From: Roseovarius sp. 217
GTDB taxonomy: Bacteria; Pseudomonadota; Alphaproteobacteria; Rhodobacterales; Rhodobacteraceae
Length of the DNA: 64,000 bases
Assembly (NCBI RefSeq): GCF_000152845.1
Contig: NZ_CH902584.1
Span: forward strand, 2,672,261-2,736,260
Direction of reading: 5' to 3'
Below the pieces are notes generated by a model. That model had not been told where the DNA came from and did not search any database. It saw only the letters and a program-made list of their open reading frames with translations. The position numbers and the translations under genes were made by a program. Numbering within the stretch: the stretch's first letter is position 1; the number at the start of each line of letters is the position of its first letter. Of this stretch, positions 1 through 7,388 are shown in pieces.

Positions 1-202
1 AGCGGATGTGGAATTCGGCGCTAAAGGTGGTGAGGTTGCGGGTGGCGCGATACTCTGGCCCAAAGCCCATCTCCTCGAAGGCCTCATCGGCGCAGCGGTC
101 AAAGAGCACGGTGTAATAGCCCATGTTCATATGGCCGTTATAGTCGATCCAGCCCTCTTCGACCGGGTGGAAAGCGGAGAGGAAGGGCTGGGCGTCGGGC
201 AT
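1..202 (-). CDS. Thioesterase (4HBT/hotdog) family protein, 3' part cut by the window edge
   Basis: Reading the minus strand from the ATG at 202 gives about 67 residues that run off the left edge. The motif DYNGHMNMGYY at about residues 20-30 is the active-site start of hotdog-fold acyl-CoA thioester hydrolases (the YbgC/FcbC-like group), where the Asp in the D-x-x-GHxN context is catalytic. A similar domain is fused to L-carnitine dehydrogenases, but here it begins at its own ATG, so a free-standing thioesterase is the simpler reading. Its substrate cannot be told from this fragment. Confidence 0.75.
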   Translation of the reverse strand, partial: MPDAQPFLSAFHPVEEGWIDYNGHMNMGYYTVLFDRCADEAFEEMGFGPEYRATRNLTTFSAEFHIR

Positions 203-327
203 CGGACCTCCGGGCGTTGGGGTTTGCGGGTCTTTTAGGGGATTTGCGGCGGGAATGGCAATGGGATCGGGCCTCTGGCGGTTTCGTGATTTGGATTTCA
301 GGGCGGTGTGCTTAGCTATACAGGAGG

Positions 328-837
328 ATGGGTCAGCAAGGGATGAGCGCGATGATCACACGGCGTAGGGTTTTGGCAGGGGGTGTTCTGGTCGGGGCCG
401 GGGCGGCGGGCTATCTGGTCTGGGGGCAGGCCGGGTTCGAGGAACTGGCGGCGGTGCCGGTGTTCGCCCAAGAGGGCGTGGCGCTGGGCGGCACTGATCC
501 GGTGGGGTATTTCAGCGAGGGGCGCCCGGTGGCGGGGCTGGCCGCGCATAGTTTTGAGTGGAACGGGGCCACTTGGCATTTCGCCAGCGCCGAGAACCGC
601 GACGCTTTTGCCGCCGAGCCGGACCGCTACGCGCCGCAATACGGCGGGTTCTGCGCCTGGGCGGTGGCGGAGAAGGGCAAGCTCTATTCCACCCAACCCG
701 ACAATTGGGCGATTGTGGAGGGCAAGCTCTATCTCAATTTCAACGATGATATTGAGGCGAAATGGCAAGCGGACGTGCCGGGGTTTATTGCGCGGGGGGA
801 TGCAAGGTGGCCGGAGGTGTTGAAGGGGGAGGGGTGA
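328..837 (+). CDS. YHS domain-containing exported protein
   Basis: A 169-residue protein with an N-terminal Arg-rich stretch (ITRRRVLAGG) and a hydrophobic segment, resembling a Tat-type or uncleaved signal, followed by a YHS-type domain at about residues 50-150 (DPVGYFSEG, then a conserved W, FxSAENRDAF, YAPQYGGFCAWA). YHS domains are small metal-associated modules; roseobacters carry many such exported copies of unknown role. The start is uncertain. An AGGAGG sits directly against the first ATG, which is too close, so the in-frame ATG at 343 or 352 may be the true one. No operon partner is evident. Confidence 0.8.
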   Translation: MGQQGMSAMITRRRVLAGGVLVGAGAAGYLVWGQAGFEELAAVPVFAQEGVALGGTDPVGYFSEGRPVAGLAAHSFEWNGATWHFASAENRDAFAAEPDRYAPQYGGFCAWAVAEKGKLYSTQPDNWAIVEGKLYLNFNDDIEAKWQADVPGFIARGDARWPEVLKGEG

Positions 838-988
838 GGGGGGCTTACAGGAGCCTCGCGTCTAATCCGTGTTATAACGTATTCCAGCCCGGAGCGGACA
901 TGGAGCCGATCTGCTGAGATGGCCAAAGCGGACGTCGATGTTGGTGCAGCCGAGTGACTGAGGTGCGTGACTTAGCTGCTTTCCAATT

Positions 989-1618
989 CTATTCGTTTTC
1001 TATAGCCGCGAGTGTCGGAAGCGCTGCATACAGCATCCTAGTTTCTTTCTCAGACCGGCCCGAAAAATCTCGATAACGCCCCCGAGAGCTTGTCACAATG
1101 TATCCGGCCAAGTCCACTAGATTGGTCACCGCCTCTGTTAGCTCCAAGAGATCGTTAAGTGTTGCTCTCTCCGGCTCAGCGTCTGGCTCGATGTTATGGG
1201 CCAAAGTGTAGTCTCTCAACGACCTCAACTTTGAACTTGTGCTGTTCCCACTTAATTCTCGATTAGCTGCAATGAAATGTTCTCTAGCCAAGAAATAGCG
1301 ATCAATAGGATACTCGATCCCGATTTCGATCATTCTTGCAGCATGATGCCGCTCAATATCTTGCTCAGTCGGTACGTTCCTAGCCAGCCTGCGGACTGTT
1401 ATCGTATCACGGCCCGTATCAAGCATCCGAGTATTGAACAGAATTAGTGCATTCGCTATTTCGGTGTTTCCGAGTAACAAAGCGCGGCCTGACATCGAGC
1501 CATCCACGACCCGCATCCAATCATCGTTTTCGATAAGTGCTTTCAGATGCCCTAGGTGCCGAGAATAGTAGCTGCACTGTTTATGGAGCTTCTCATAGAG
1601 GTCAGCAAACTCATCCAT
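989..1618 (-). CDS. HEPN/AbiU2-like domain protein (hypothetical)
   Basis: About 209 residues, mostly helical by composition, with visibly lower GC and different codon use than its neighbours. Near residues 131-142 it has SLRDYTLAHN, an R-x5-H arrangement like the RNase signature of HEPN domains, and the layout recalls the AbiU2-like HEPN family linked to abortive infection. I chose the ATG at 1618 because AAAGG lies eight bases upstream; a TTG at 1648 is also open. It stands alone beside an IS30 element, with no antitoxin or nucleotidyltransferase partner visible. Family membership is an inference from the motif and overall look; ribonuclease activity is not shown. Confidence 0.55.
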   Translation of the reverse strand: MDEFADLYEKLHKQCSYYSRHLGHLKALIENDDWMRVVDGSMSGRALLLGNTEIANALILFNTRMLDTGRDTITVRRLARNVPTEQDIERHHAARMIEIGIEYPIDRYFLAREHFIAANRELSGNSTSSKLRSLRDYTLAHNIEPDAEPERATLNDLLELTEAVTNLVDLAGYIVTSSRGRYRDFSGRSEKETRMLYAALPTLAAIENE

Positions 1619-1648
1619 CACATCGGCCTTTCTCCGTCCATCCAACAC

Positions 1649-1863
1649 CAGAAATCTCAGCTATTCAAAACGACAAAGCCTCAAGCTGCAACGTTGAGGG
1701 TGAAAGTAAGGGCTCTTACCTCAGCTTTCGCTGCAGGCTACACGACAGGCCGCTGTCGGGAAACGGGCCAAGCTTTGCAAACTCCGCTTCCTGCGCACTG
1801 GTGAACTTGGTGCGTAGTGCAGCATCGTTGTCGTGGTATTATGCGCTGTGGCAGGTTTGCACG
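1649..1863. other. Gene-poor spacer between the HEPN-like gene and the IS30 element
   Basis: No supported gene or RNA. Short ORFs occur on the plus strand but lack start signals and resemble nothing I recognise. It is probably the promoter side of the HEPN-like gene plus IS flank. Confidence 0.4.
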
Positions 1864-2973
1864 GTGAATTCACAAATGAAGTGCAATTTCTTTAACAAGG
1901 TATTGAATTGCATGGAGTTAATTTATGGGACGCTGCTACCCTCACCTGAACCTCGACGAACGGCGTAATCTGGCCAAATGGCTTGAAGCGAAGATATCAA
2001 TCAAAGAGATCGCTGATCGGTTGTGCAGAGATGCATCGACAATCTACCGCGAGATCAAGCGCAACTCGTGCCGTTTCGACGATCAACCTGAGTTGAACGG
2101 CTATCATGCGTTGGCCGCGCAGGATCGGAGCGAAGATCGCCGTGCGGTGCATCGCAAGCTGATCTTATATCCCGAGATCATGGCTGCCGTGCGGTGTGGT
2201 TTTGACGCCGGATGGTCCCCTGAACAAATTGCAGGACGTATGCGCCTGGAACGCCATCCGATGCGTGTGAGCCACGAGACGATCTATCGATATGCCTATT
2301 CAAAAGCCGGCCGTGCTGAGAAGTTCTACCGCCACTTACCCATGCATCGCCATCGCCGCAGGCCACGTGGAACTCGGAGGCATCATGGGCGTCATATCCT
2401 TGATGAATTGGCCATCGCGCACCGCCCTGAAGCGATAGCCGAACGTGACCAGTTCGGTCACTGGGAGTGCGACCTGGTGATGTTCCGCAAGGAGTTTGGC
2501 AAAGCCAATGTGACGTCTCTGGTCGAGCGTGTCAGCCGGTTTGCTCTCGTTTTGAAGAACCCGGATCGCCAGTCAAAACCGGTGATGGAGAGCCTGATCG
2601 CCAACCTGTCTCCCCTGCCAGCTGAAGCGCGTCGCAGCATCACCTTTGATCGCGGCACTGAGTTCAGCGCATGGCAGCATCTAAAGGATGGTCTGGGCGT
2701 CGAACCATGGTTCTGCGATCCTCAGTCGCCGTGGCAAAAAGGAACGGTCGAGAACACCAACAATCGCCTGCGCCGCTACCTGTCCCGCAAGGCTGATCCC
2801 ACGGCGTTCACAGATCGATATTTGAGGTCAATCTGTGACCGCCTCAACGCGACCCCACGCAAGTGTCTGGGGTATCAAACACCGGCTGAGGTATTCCGGG
2901 CAAAACTGATGGAAGGAGGGCCATGATCCAGATAAAATGACCCCACAGAAATTGCGCTTCAGCGTGAGTTCAC
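1864..2973 (+). mobile_element. IS30-family insertion sequence, apparently complete
   Basis: One transposase gene is flanked by imperfect inverted ends. The left end at 1864-1891 and the reverse complement of the right end at 2947-2973 share GTGAAYTCAC, then TGAAGYGCAATTTCT, with one base of length difference between the blocks. The outer limits are estimated from where the match ends. A target duplication of 2-3 bp, as is usual in the family, could not be fixed. Confidence 0.75.
1925..2926 (+). CDS. IS30 family transposase
   Basis: A 333-residue protein with an N-terminal helix-turn-helix (LNLDERRNLAKWLEAK, then IKEIADRLCRDASTIYREIK, residues 7-47) typical of IS30 transposases, and a C-terminal DDE catalytic core: Asp in WECDLVM (about residue 182), Asp in TFDRGTEFS (about 243), and Glu in QKGTVENTNN (about 279). 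Full length for the family and with no frameshift, so it may be active. The ATG at 1925 lies 34 bases inside the left inverted repeat. Confidence 0.93.
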   Translation: MGRCYPHLNLDERRNLAKWLEAKISIKEIADRLCRDASTIYREIKRNSCRFDDQPELNGYHALAAQDRSEDRRAVHRKLILYPEIMAAVRCGFDAGWSPEQIAGRMRLERHPMRVSHETIYRYAYSKAGRAEKFYRHLPMHRHRRRPRGTRRHHGRHILDELAIAHRPEAIAERDQFGHWECDLVMFRKEFGKANVTSLVERVSRFALVLKNPDRQSKPVMESLIANLSPLPAEARRSITFDRGTEFSAWQHLKDGLGVEPWFCDPQSPWQKGTVENTNNRLRRYLSRKADPTAFTDRYLRSICDRLNATPRKCLGYQTPAEVFRAKLMEGGP

Positions 2974-3014
2974 ACACTCTGCGCTGTCGTTGACGATGCA
3001 GGAAACACGGTGCT

Positions 3015-3186
3015 GCCGCGCAGTGCCTGTCCGCCGGGTGGGCGCTCCAACCTCATCGGCTGGCAGTTTATGTTTGCCAAATCCGTCTGCATTATCAGTT
3101 TGGCGTGAGGTCGCAAAAGCGCCCGCCCGAGGGGGCGGACGGGCGCTGCGCGGCGGTGCCTGCGGCACCTTGATTCCGCGCTTTGG
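3015..3186 (+). repeat. Dispersed structured repeat, copy A (MITE/REP-like)
   Basis: About 170 bp that recur in the same orientation at 29148-29318 with clear base-by-base similarity. It contains inverted arms: 3015-3047 is an imperfect inverted copy of 3118-3155. The right arm itself folds into a strong hairpin (GCGCCCGCCC / GGGCGGACGGGCGC, 3119-3147), and a second small hairpin follows (GGTGCC-TGC-GGCACC, 3155-3169). It fills the gap between the IS30 right end and htpX. No coding potential. Confidence 0.75.
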
Positions 3187-3249
3187 GATTTGGGGCGTGT
3201 GGCAGCTATCGTAACTGCGGTCTTGGGATTAAGACTCCGGGGTTCCCCC

Positions 3250-4110
3250 TCACGCCCAAGGCCCCCTTTGGGCGCGCTCTCCTGCCATCTCGCGCAGGGC
3301 GCGGATGCGGTTGGCGGGGTTGGGGTGGGTGGAGAAGAGCTTGTCATGCGCGTGGGCGTGCAGCGGGTTGATAATGAACATATGCGCCGTGGCGGGGTTG
3401 CGCTCGGCGGCGTCATTGTCGATGCGGGCTGCGAGGCCTGAGATCTTTTCCAGCGCCGAGGCGAGCCAGAGCGGGTTGCCGCAGATATCGGCACCGATGC
3501 GGTCGGCCTCGTATTCGCGCGAGCGGCTGATCGCCATTTGCACGAGGCCCGCTGCAAGGGGGGCCAGGATCATCAGCGCCAGCGTGCCGATCATCCCCAT
3601 GCCATTGTTGCGTCCCCTGCCGAAGAACATGGCAAAATTGGCCAGCATGGAAATGGCCCCGGCAAAGGTGGCGGTCACGGTCATGATGGTGGTGTCATGG
3701 TTGCGGATATGGGCCAGCTCATGCGCCATGACGGCGGCGATTTCCTCGCGGCTGAGGTTGCGCAGGAGGCCGGTGGTGGCGGCGACGGCGGAATTGGCGG
3801 GGTTGCGCCCGGTGGCAAAAGCGTTGGGCTGATCATTGTCGAGAATATAGACCGCCGGGCGCGGCATGCCGGCGGCATCGGCCATGTCATGCACCATCTG
3901 GGTGAGCGCCGCGCCTTCCGGCCCCGAGGCGGGGCGCGCGTTGTGCATGCGCAGCACCATGCGATCGGAATTCCACCACGCAAAGGCGTTCATGCCCAAG
4001 GCAAACACCAAGGCGATCATCGCTCCGCCCATGCCGCCCAAAAGCGCGCCGATGCCCAGAAAGAGCGCGGTCATCACCGCCATCAAAATGCCTGTGCGCA
4101 GATAGCCCAT
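3250..4110 (-). CDS. htpX: Zinc metalloprotease HtpX
   Basis: A membrane-bound M48-family protease that degrades misfolded inner-membrane proteins together with FtsH. The 286-residue protein has two hydrophobic segments near the N-terminus (about 5-45), the zinc motif HELAH (residues 130-134), a third ligand region SREYEADR (about 197-204), and further hydrophobic stretches at about 145-165 and 174-194. I start at the ATG at 4110, which gives MGYLRTG and has AAGGGGGA seven bases upstream; the longer frame to 4140 has no such signal. Monocistronic here. Confidence 0.95.
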   Translation of the reverse strand: MGYLRTGILMAVMTALFLGIGALLGGMGGAMIALVFALGMNAFAWWNSDRMVLRMHNARPASGPEGAALTQMVHDMADAAGMPRPAVYILDNDQPNAFATGRNPANSAVAATTGLLRNLSREEIAAVMAHELAHIRNHDTTIMTVTATFAGAISMLANFAMFFGRGRNNGMGMIGTLALMILAPLAAGLVQMAISRSREYEADRIGADICGNPLWLASALEKISGLAARIDNDAAERNPATAHMFIINPLHAHAHDKLFSTHPNPANRIRALREMAGERAQRGPWA

Positions 4111-4244
4111 CGGATCATCCCCCTTGATATACCGAGGCAATATGGGGGTTTCTCGGAGGCTTGCAAGCGGGAGATCCTTGGATCCGGGGGGGCCTGCTGT
4201 TGAAAGGGGCTGGTCCCGCGCGGGCCAGCGGCTAGGATGCGTCC

Positions 4245-4886
4245 ATGATCATTTCGCCCGGCCGCAATTATATCTTTGTGCATATCCCCAAGACCGGCGG
4301 CACCGCGCTGGCGCTGGCGCTGGAGGGGCGCGCGCAAGCGGAGGATATTCTGATCGGGGATACGCCCAAGGCGCAGCGCCGGCGGGCGCGGTTGAAGGGC
4401 GTGCAGGCGCGCGGGCGGCTGTGGAAACATGCGACACTGGCCGATATTGACGGGCTGGTGAGCGCTGCGGTGGTGGCGGATGCGTTTACCTTTACACTCG
4501 TGCGCAACCCGTGGGATCGGATGGTAAGCTATTACCATTGGCTGCGCGGGCAGGATTTCGAGCATTCGGCGGTGCATCTGGCGAAAACCCATGATTTCGC
4601 GGGATTTCTGGCGGCGCCCGAGACTCAGGCCGCGCTGCGGGCAAACCCCGCACGACGCTATATGACGGCGGCGGATGGGCAGGAACATTGCCGTCTTTAT
4701 ATCCGGCTGGAGAATTTGGAGGCGGATGCCGCACCGCTCTGGGCGCATCTGGGATTTACGCTTGCGGTGCCGCGCGCCAATGCTTCGGAGCGGGGGCATT
4801 ACCGCGACTATTACGGCACCCGCGAGGTTGCGATCGTGGCGGAATGCGCAGCTGAGGATATCGCGCGATTCGGCTATGACTTTTGA
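4245..4886 (+). CDS. Sulfotransferase family protein
   Basis: 213 residues. The N-terminal [11 protein letters not shown] (residues 11-21) is the 5'-phosphosulfate-binding loop of the sulfotransferase-2 (carbohydrate-type) family, and [18 protein letters not shown] (about 83-100) is the 3'-phosphate-binding region with its conserved Arg and Ser. Such enzymes use PAPS to sulfate surface glycans; roseobacters carry several. The acceptor is unknown and there is no polysaccharide cluster beside it. A second, more divergent sulfotransferase-like gene lies at 32271. Confidence 0.85.
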   Translation: MIISPGRNYIFVHIPKTGGTALALALEGRAQAEDILIGDTPKAQRRRARLKGVQARGRLWKHATLADIDGLVSAAVVADAFTFTLVRNPWDRMVSYYHWLRGQDFEHSAVHLAKTHDFAGFLAAPETQAALRANPARRYMTAADGQEHCRLYIRLENLEADAAPLWAHLGFTLAVPRANASERGHYRDYYGTREVAIVAECAAEDIARFGYDF

Positions 4887-5005
4887 CGCGATATGACAGT
4901 TTCGTGAGATTGCGAGCGTCGCATGCGCTAATCCGACAGCTTTGGCTGGGTTGTTCACCACGTCGCAACGGTGCCTTTTTCCTGCCTGAATCCGAGCAAA
5001 AACGG

Positions 5006-5022
5006 GTCATGTTAACCATGAC
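5006..5022. promoter_or_regulatory. Palindrome GTCATG-N5-CATGAC upstream of the Hint gene
   Basis: A perfect 6+6 inverted repeat around TTAAC, 45 bases before the chosen ATG of the Hint protein. Its position suits an operator. No regulator is identified. Confidence 0.3.
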
Positions 5023-5066
5023 TTAGTCACTCTGTCGGAGTGTTGGACTGTCGGACAGGCAGGACT

Positions 5067-5759
5067 ATGGGTACAAGTTTGAGAGGGACCGGGACCGGGA
5101 TGCTGGGCTGGATTGGCATGGGCGCAGGCAGGGCTGCCACGGAGCAGATGGCAGAGCCGTCTGGTGTGAAAAGCGGCCTTTTGAGCGGGACGCGGGTGGC
5201 AACGGGACATGGCTGGCGTCCGGTTCAAGCCCTCTGTGCGGGGGATCTGGTCGTGACCTTTGATGCGGGCGTGCAGCCCCTCACCGGGGTGATGCGGCAT
5301 CGGCTCTGGACCGGCGAAAGCGCCTGTCCGCCGCGATTTTGGCCGCTGGAGTTGTCGCGTGGGGTGCTGGGCAATCGCGCGCCGCTGCGGATCATGCCGC
5401 ATCAGGCGGTGATGGTGGAAAGTGATCTTGCCGAGACACTTTGGGGTGATCCCTTTGCGCTCTTGCCCGGTGCGGCGCTTGACGCGATGCCCGGTGTTGA
5501 CCGGGTGCCGCCTGAGCCGGGAGCGGAGGTGGTTCTATTGCAGTTCGAGACCGAGCAGGTGGTGTTTGCCGAGCATGGTCTGATGGTGCTGTGTCCGTCC
5601 TCACGCGATCTGCTGGAGTATGGGCTGGGCCCAGAGCAGGTGTCCTATGAGGTTCTGTCGATCGTCGAGGCGCGGGGGCTGGTGCTGGCCATGGCCCGGA
5701 TCGGCGCGCTTGGGCATCCGGTGAGCGAGTCCTCAGAGCGCGGATATATGGCGGTCTGA
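5067..5759 (+). CDS. Hint (hedgehog/intein) domain-containing protein, probably non-processing
   Basis: 230 residues from the ATG at 5067, which has GCAGGA just upstream; a GTG at 5040 is also open. The central part follows the Hint pattern: a GTRVAT block, then PVQALCAGDLVVTFDAG, HRLW, a MPHQAVMVES block and a late EHGLMVL. In autoprocessing Hint domains the first block begins with a catalytic Cys (CFxxGT). Here the equivalent is GLLSGT, so self-cleavage is unlikely. Stand-alone Hint proteins are common in roseobacters, often with RTX exoproteins, and their role is unknown. Confidence 0.8.
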   Translation: MGTSLRGTGTGMLGWIGMGAGRAATEQMAEPSGVKSGLLSGTRVATGHGWRPVQALCAGDLVVTFDAGVQPLTGVMRHRLWTGESACPPRFWPLELSRGVLGNRAPLRIMPHQAVMVESDLAETLWGDPFALLPGAALDAMPGVDRVPPEPGAEVVLLQFETEQVVFAEHGLMVLCPSSRDLLEYGLGPEQVSYEVLSIVEARGLVLAMARIGALGHPVSESSERGYMAV

Positions 5760-5847
5760 ACGATGCTGGAACGATTGGCCCCTGGCAGGCAGTGCGGCGC
5801 AGAGTTTGATGGGCGCAGACCACCGACGCCCGAGAGGAGGCCCGCCA

Positions 5848-6220
5848 TGACCGATCCGCGCAGCTTTGCCAGACCTGAGGGCGGATTGCCCTCGCAAGGC
5901 CAGCTTTTGAGTGACCGCGCGGTGTTTGCCGAGGCCTAGGCGTGATCCCTGCGGGGTGATACGGCTATTGTGACAAGCTATCTGCGACATTGACACAAAC
6001 GCGGGTCCGGGTGATCTCGCGGCCGATGCCCGGCTTTGCCGAGACTTTTTCGCATTATGGGATGGAGGTGGCACCGGGAGGTGGCAGCACGCGGCCCGAG
6101 CCCGAGGCGGGCGATTACATGTGGCTGCGCGCCTTTTGTCCGGAGGCCTGCTACGCGGGCGGACCGGGGCGGTTTCGCTATCTGCTCTACAAGGACGTCA
6201 ATCGGCATATGGCGCTGTGA
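5848..6220 (+). pseudogene. (S)-ureidoglycine aminohydrolase remnant (frameshifted and internally deleted)
   Basis: A good ribosome site (GAGAGGAG) and ATG open a frame reading MTDPRSFARPEGGLPSQGQL onwards, which stops at 5938 where the intact enzyme would read AYAVIPRG. The next bases carry on in other frames (VTSYLR; then VRVISRPMPGFAETFSHY and VAPGGGSTRPEPEA). They then jump straight to the enzyme's C-terminus (GDYMWLRAFCPEACYAGG, FRYLLYKDVNRHM). The intact protein is about 275 residues; roughly 150 central residues, including the metal-binding cupin core, are missing. The intact enzyme acts in purine (allantoate) degradation. Identification rests on recalled family sequence at both ends. 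Confidence 0.85.
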
Positions 6221-6286
6221 GGCGGGGTGCTGCCCCCGGACCCCCGGAGTATTGGCAGAACGGTGAGGGCAGGGGCAGGCGGGCAG

Positions 6287-6300
6287 AATTTGATCAAATT
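6287..6300. promoter_or_regulatory. 14-bp perfect palindrome upstream of gap
   Basis: AATTTGATCAAATT is a perfect palindrome 75 bases before the GAPDH start codon. It resembles an FNR half-site pair without the usual four-base spacer, so I do not call it FNR. It is a plausible operator for the downstream gene. Confidence 0.3.
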
Positions 6301-6374
6301 ATATTTCGGGGCTGGCGTTTCCCGACATGGCGCGACAATGTCAGCCCTGTTGACCTGTCACGCCGGAGGACGTC

Positions 6375-7373
6375 ATGCCAGAGGACCGTATTCGTATTGT
6401 CATAAACGGGTTTGGCCGGATCGGCCGCAGCATCCTGCGCATTCTGATGCGCGAGGGGGCAGCGTTCGATCTGGTGTGTATCAACGATATCGAGCCGTTG
6501 GAGACCTGCGCCTATCTGTTCCAATATGACAGCGTCTATGGACCCTGGCCGGGGGAGGTGGCGACGCGACCTGGCGTTCTGGTGGTGGATGGGCAGGAAA
6601 TCCCGTTTCACGCGGCGCATGATTTGAGCACGCTGGATTTGAGCGGGGTCGATCTGGTGCTGGAATGCACCGGCATGGGGGGCGCGCGCGCTGTAGCCGA
6701 GCGCGGACTGGCGGCGGGCGCGCGGGCGGTCTTGGTCTCTGGCCCATCGGCGGAGGCGGATGCGACTTTGGTGATCGGCGCCAATGAGGGTGATCTGGGC
6801 GAGCATCGGATCATTTCCAACGCCTCCTGCACCACCAATGCGCTGGCGCCTTTGGCGCGGCTCTTGGACGAGGCCTATGGCATCGTCAGCGGGCAGATGA
6901 CGACGGTGCATTGCTATACCGGCAGTCAACCCACGGTGGACAAGCCGCGCGATGCGCCCGAGCGCAGCCGTGCCGCCGCCCTGTCGATGGTGCCCACTAC
7001 GACGAGCGCGCAGCATCAGACCGGGTTGGTGCTGCCGGGGCTCAAGGGACGGATCGAGGCACGGGCCATCCGGGTTCCGGTGGCGAGCGTGTCCTGTATT
7101 GATCTGGTGGTGCAGTTGCAGGCCGATGTGACGGTGGCGGCCGTCAATACGATGTTAGAGGCAGCAGCAGCGCGGCATCACTGGTTGGGCTGGACCGAGT
7201 CGCCATTGGTGTCGTCGGATCTGCGGGCACGTCCAGAGAGCCTGATTGTCGCCGGGCCGCAAACCTCGGTCTCGGTTGGTGGACTTGTGCGGGTGTTTGG
7301 CTGGTATGACAATGAATGGGGGTTTTCCTGCCGCATGCTGGATATGGCGCGGCTGATCGGGCGGCGCGTGTGA
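6375..7373 (+). CDS. gap: Type I glyceraldehyde-3-phosphate dehydrogenase
   Basis: 332 residues. Cytosolic, NAD(P)-dependent oxidation and phosphorylation of glyceraldehyde-3-phosphate. Visible are the Rossmann motif NGFGRIGR (11-18), the active-site SNASCTTN with Cys152, a helper His179 in TVHCYTG, and the C-terminal WYDNEWGFSCRM. It is somewhat divergent: HCYTGSQP replaces the more usual HSYTxDQ, and PTTTSA replaces PT(S/T)TGAA in the substrate-phosphate loop. It may therefore be a secondary paralogue (gap2/3 or an erythrose-4-phosphate-type enzyme) rather than the main glycolytic one. No glycolytic genes adjoin it. Confidence 0.88.
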   Translation: MPEDRIRIVINGFGRIGRSILRILMREGAAFDLVCINDIEPLETCAYLFQYDSVYGPWPGEVATRPGVLVVDGQEIPFHAAHDLSTLDLSGVDLVLECTGMGGARAVAERGLAAGARAVLVSGPSAEADATLVIGANEGDLGEHRIISNASCTTNALAPLARLLDEAYGIVSGQMTTVHCYTGSQPTVDKPRDAPERSRAAALSMVPTTTSAQHQTGLVLPGLKGRIEARAIRVPVASVSCIDLVVQLQADVTVAAVNTMLEAAAARHHWLGWTESPLVSSDLRARPESLIVAGPQTSVSVGGLVRVFGWYDNEWGFSCRMLDMARLIGRRV

Positions 7374-7388
7374 CGCGCCGCCCGGACG

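Noticed and set aside
6287..6300. FNR box upstream of gap
   Set aside because: FnrL sites are TTGAT-N4-ATCAA. Here the half-sites abut as TTGATCAA, so spacing is wrong.
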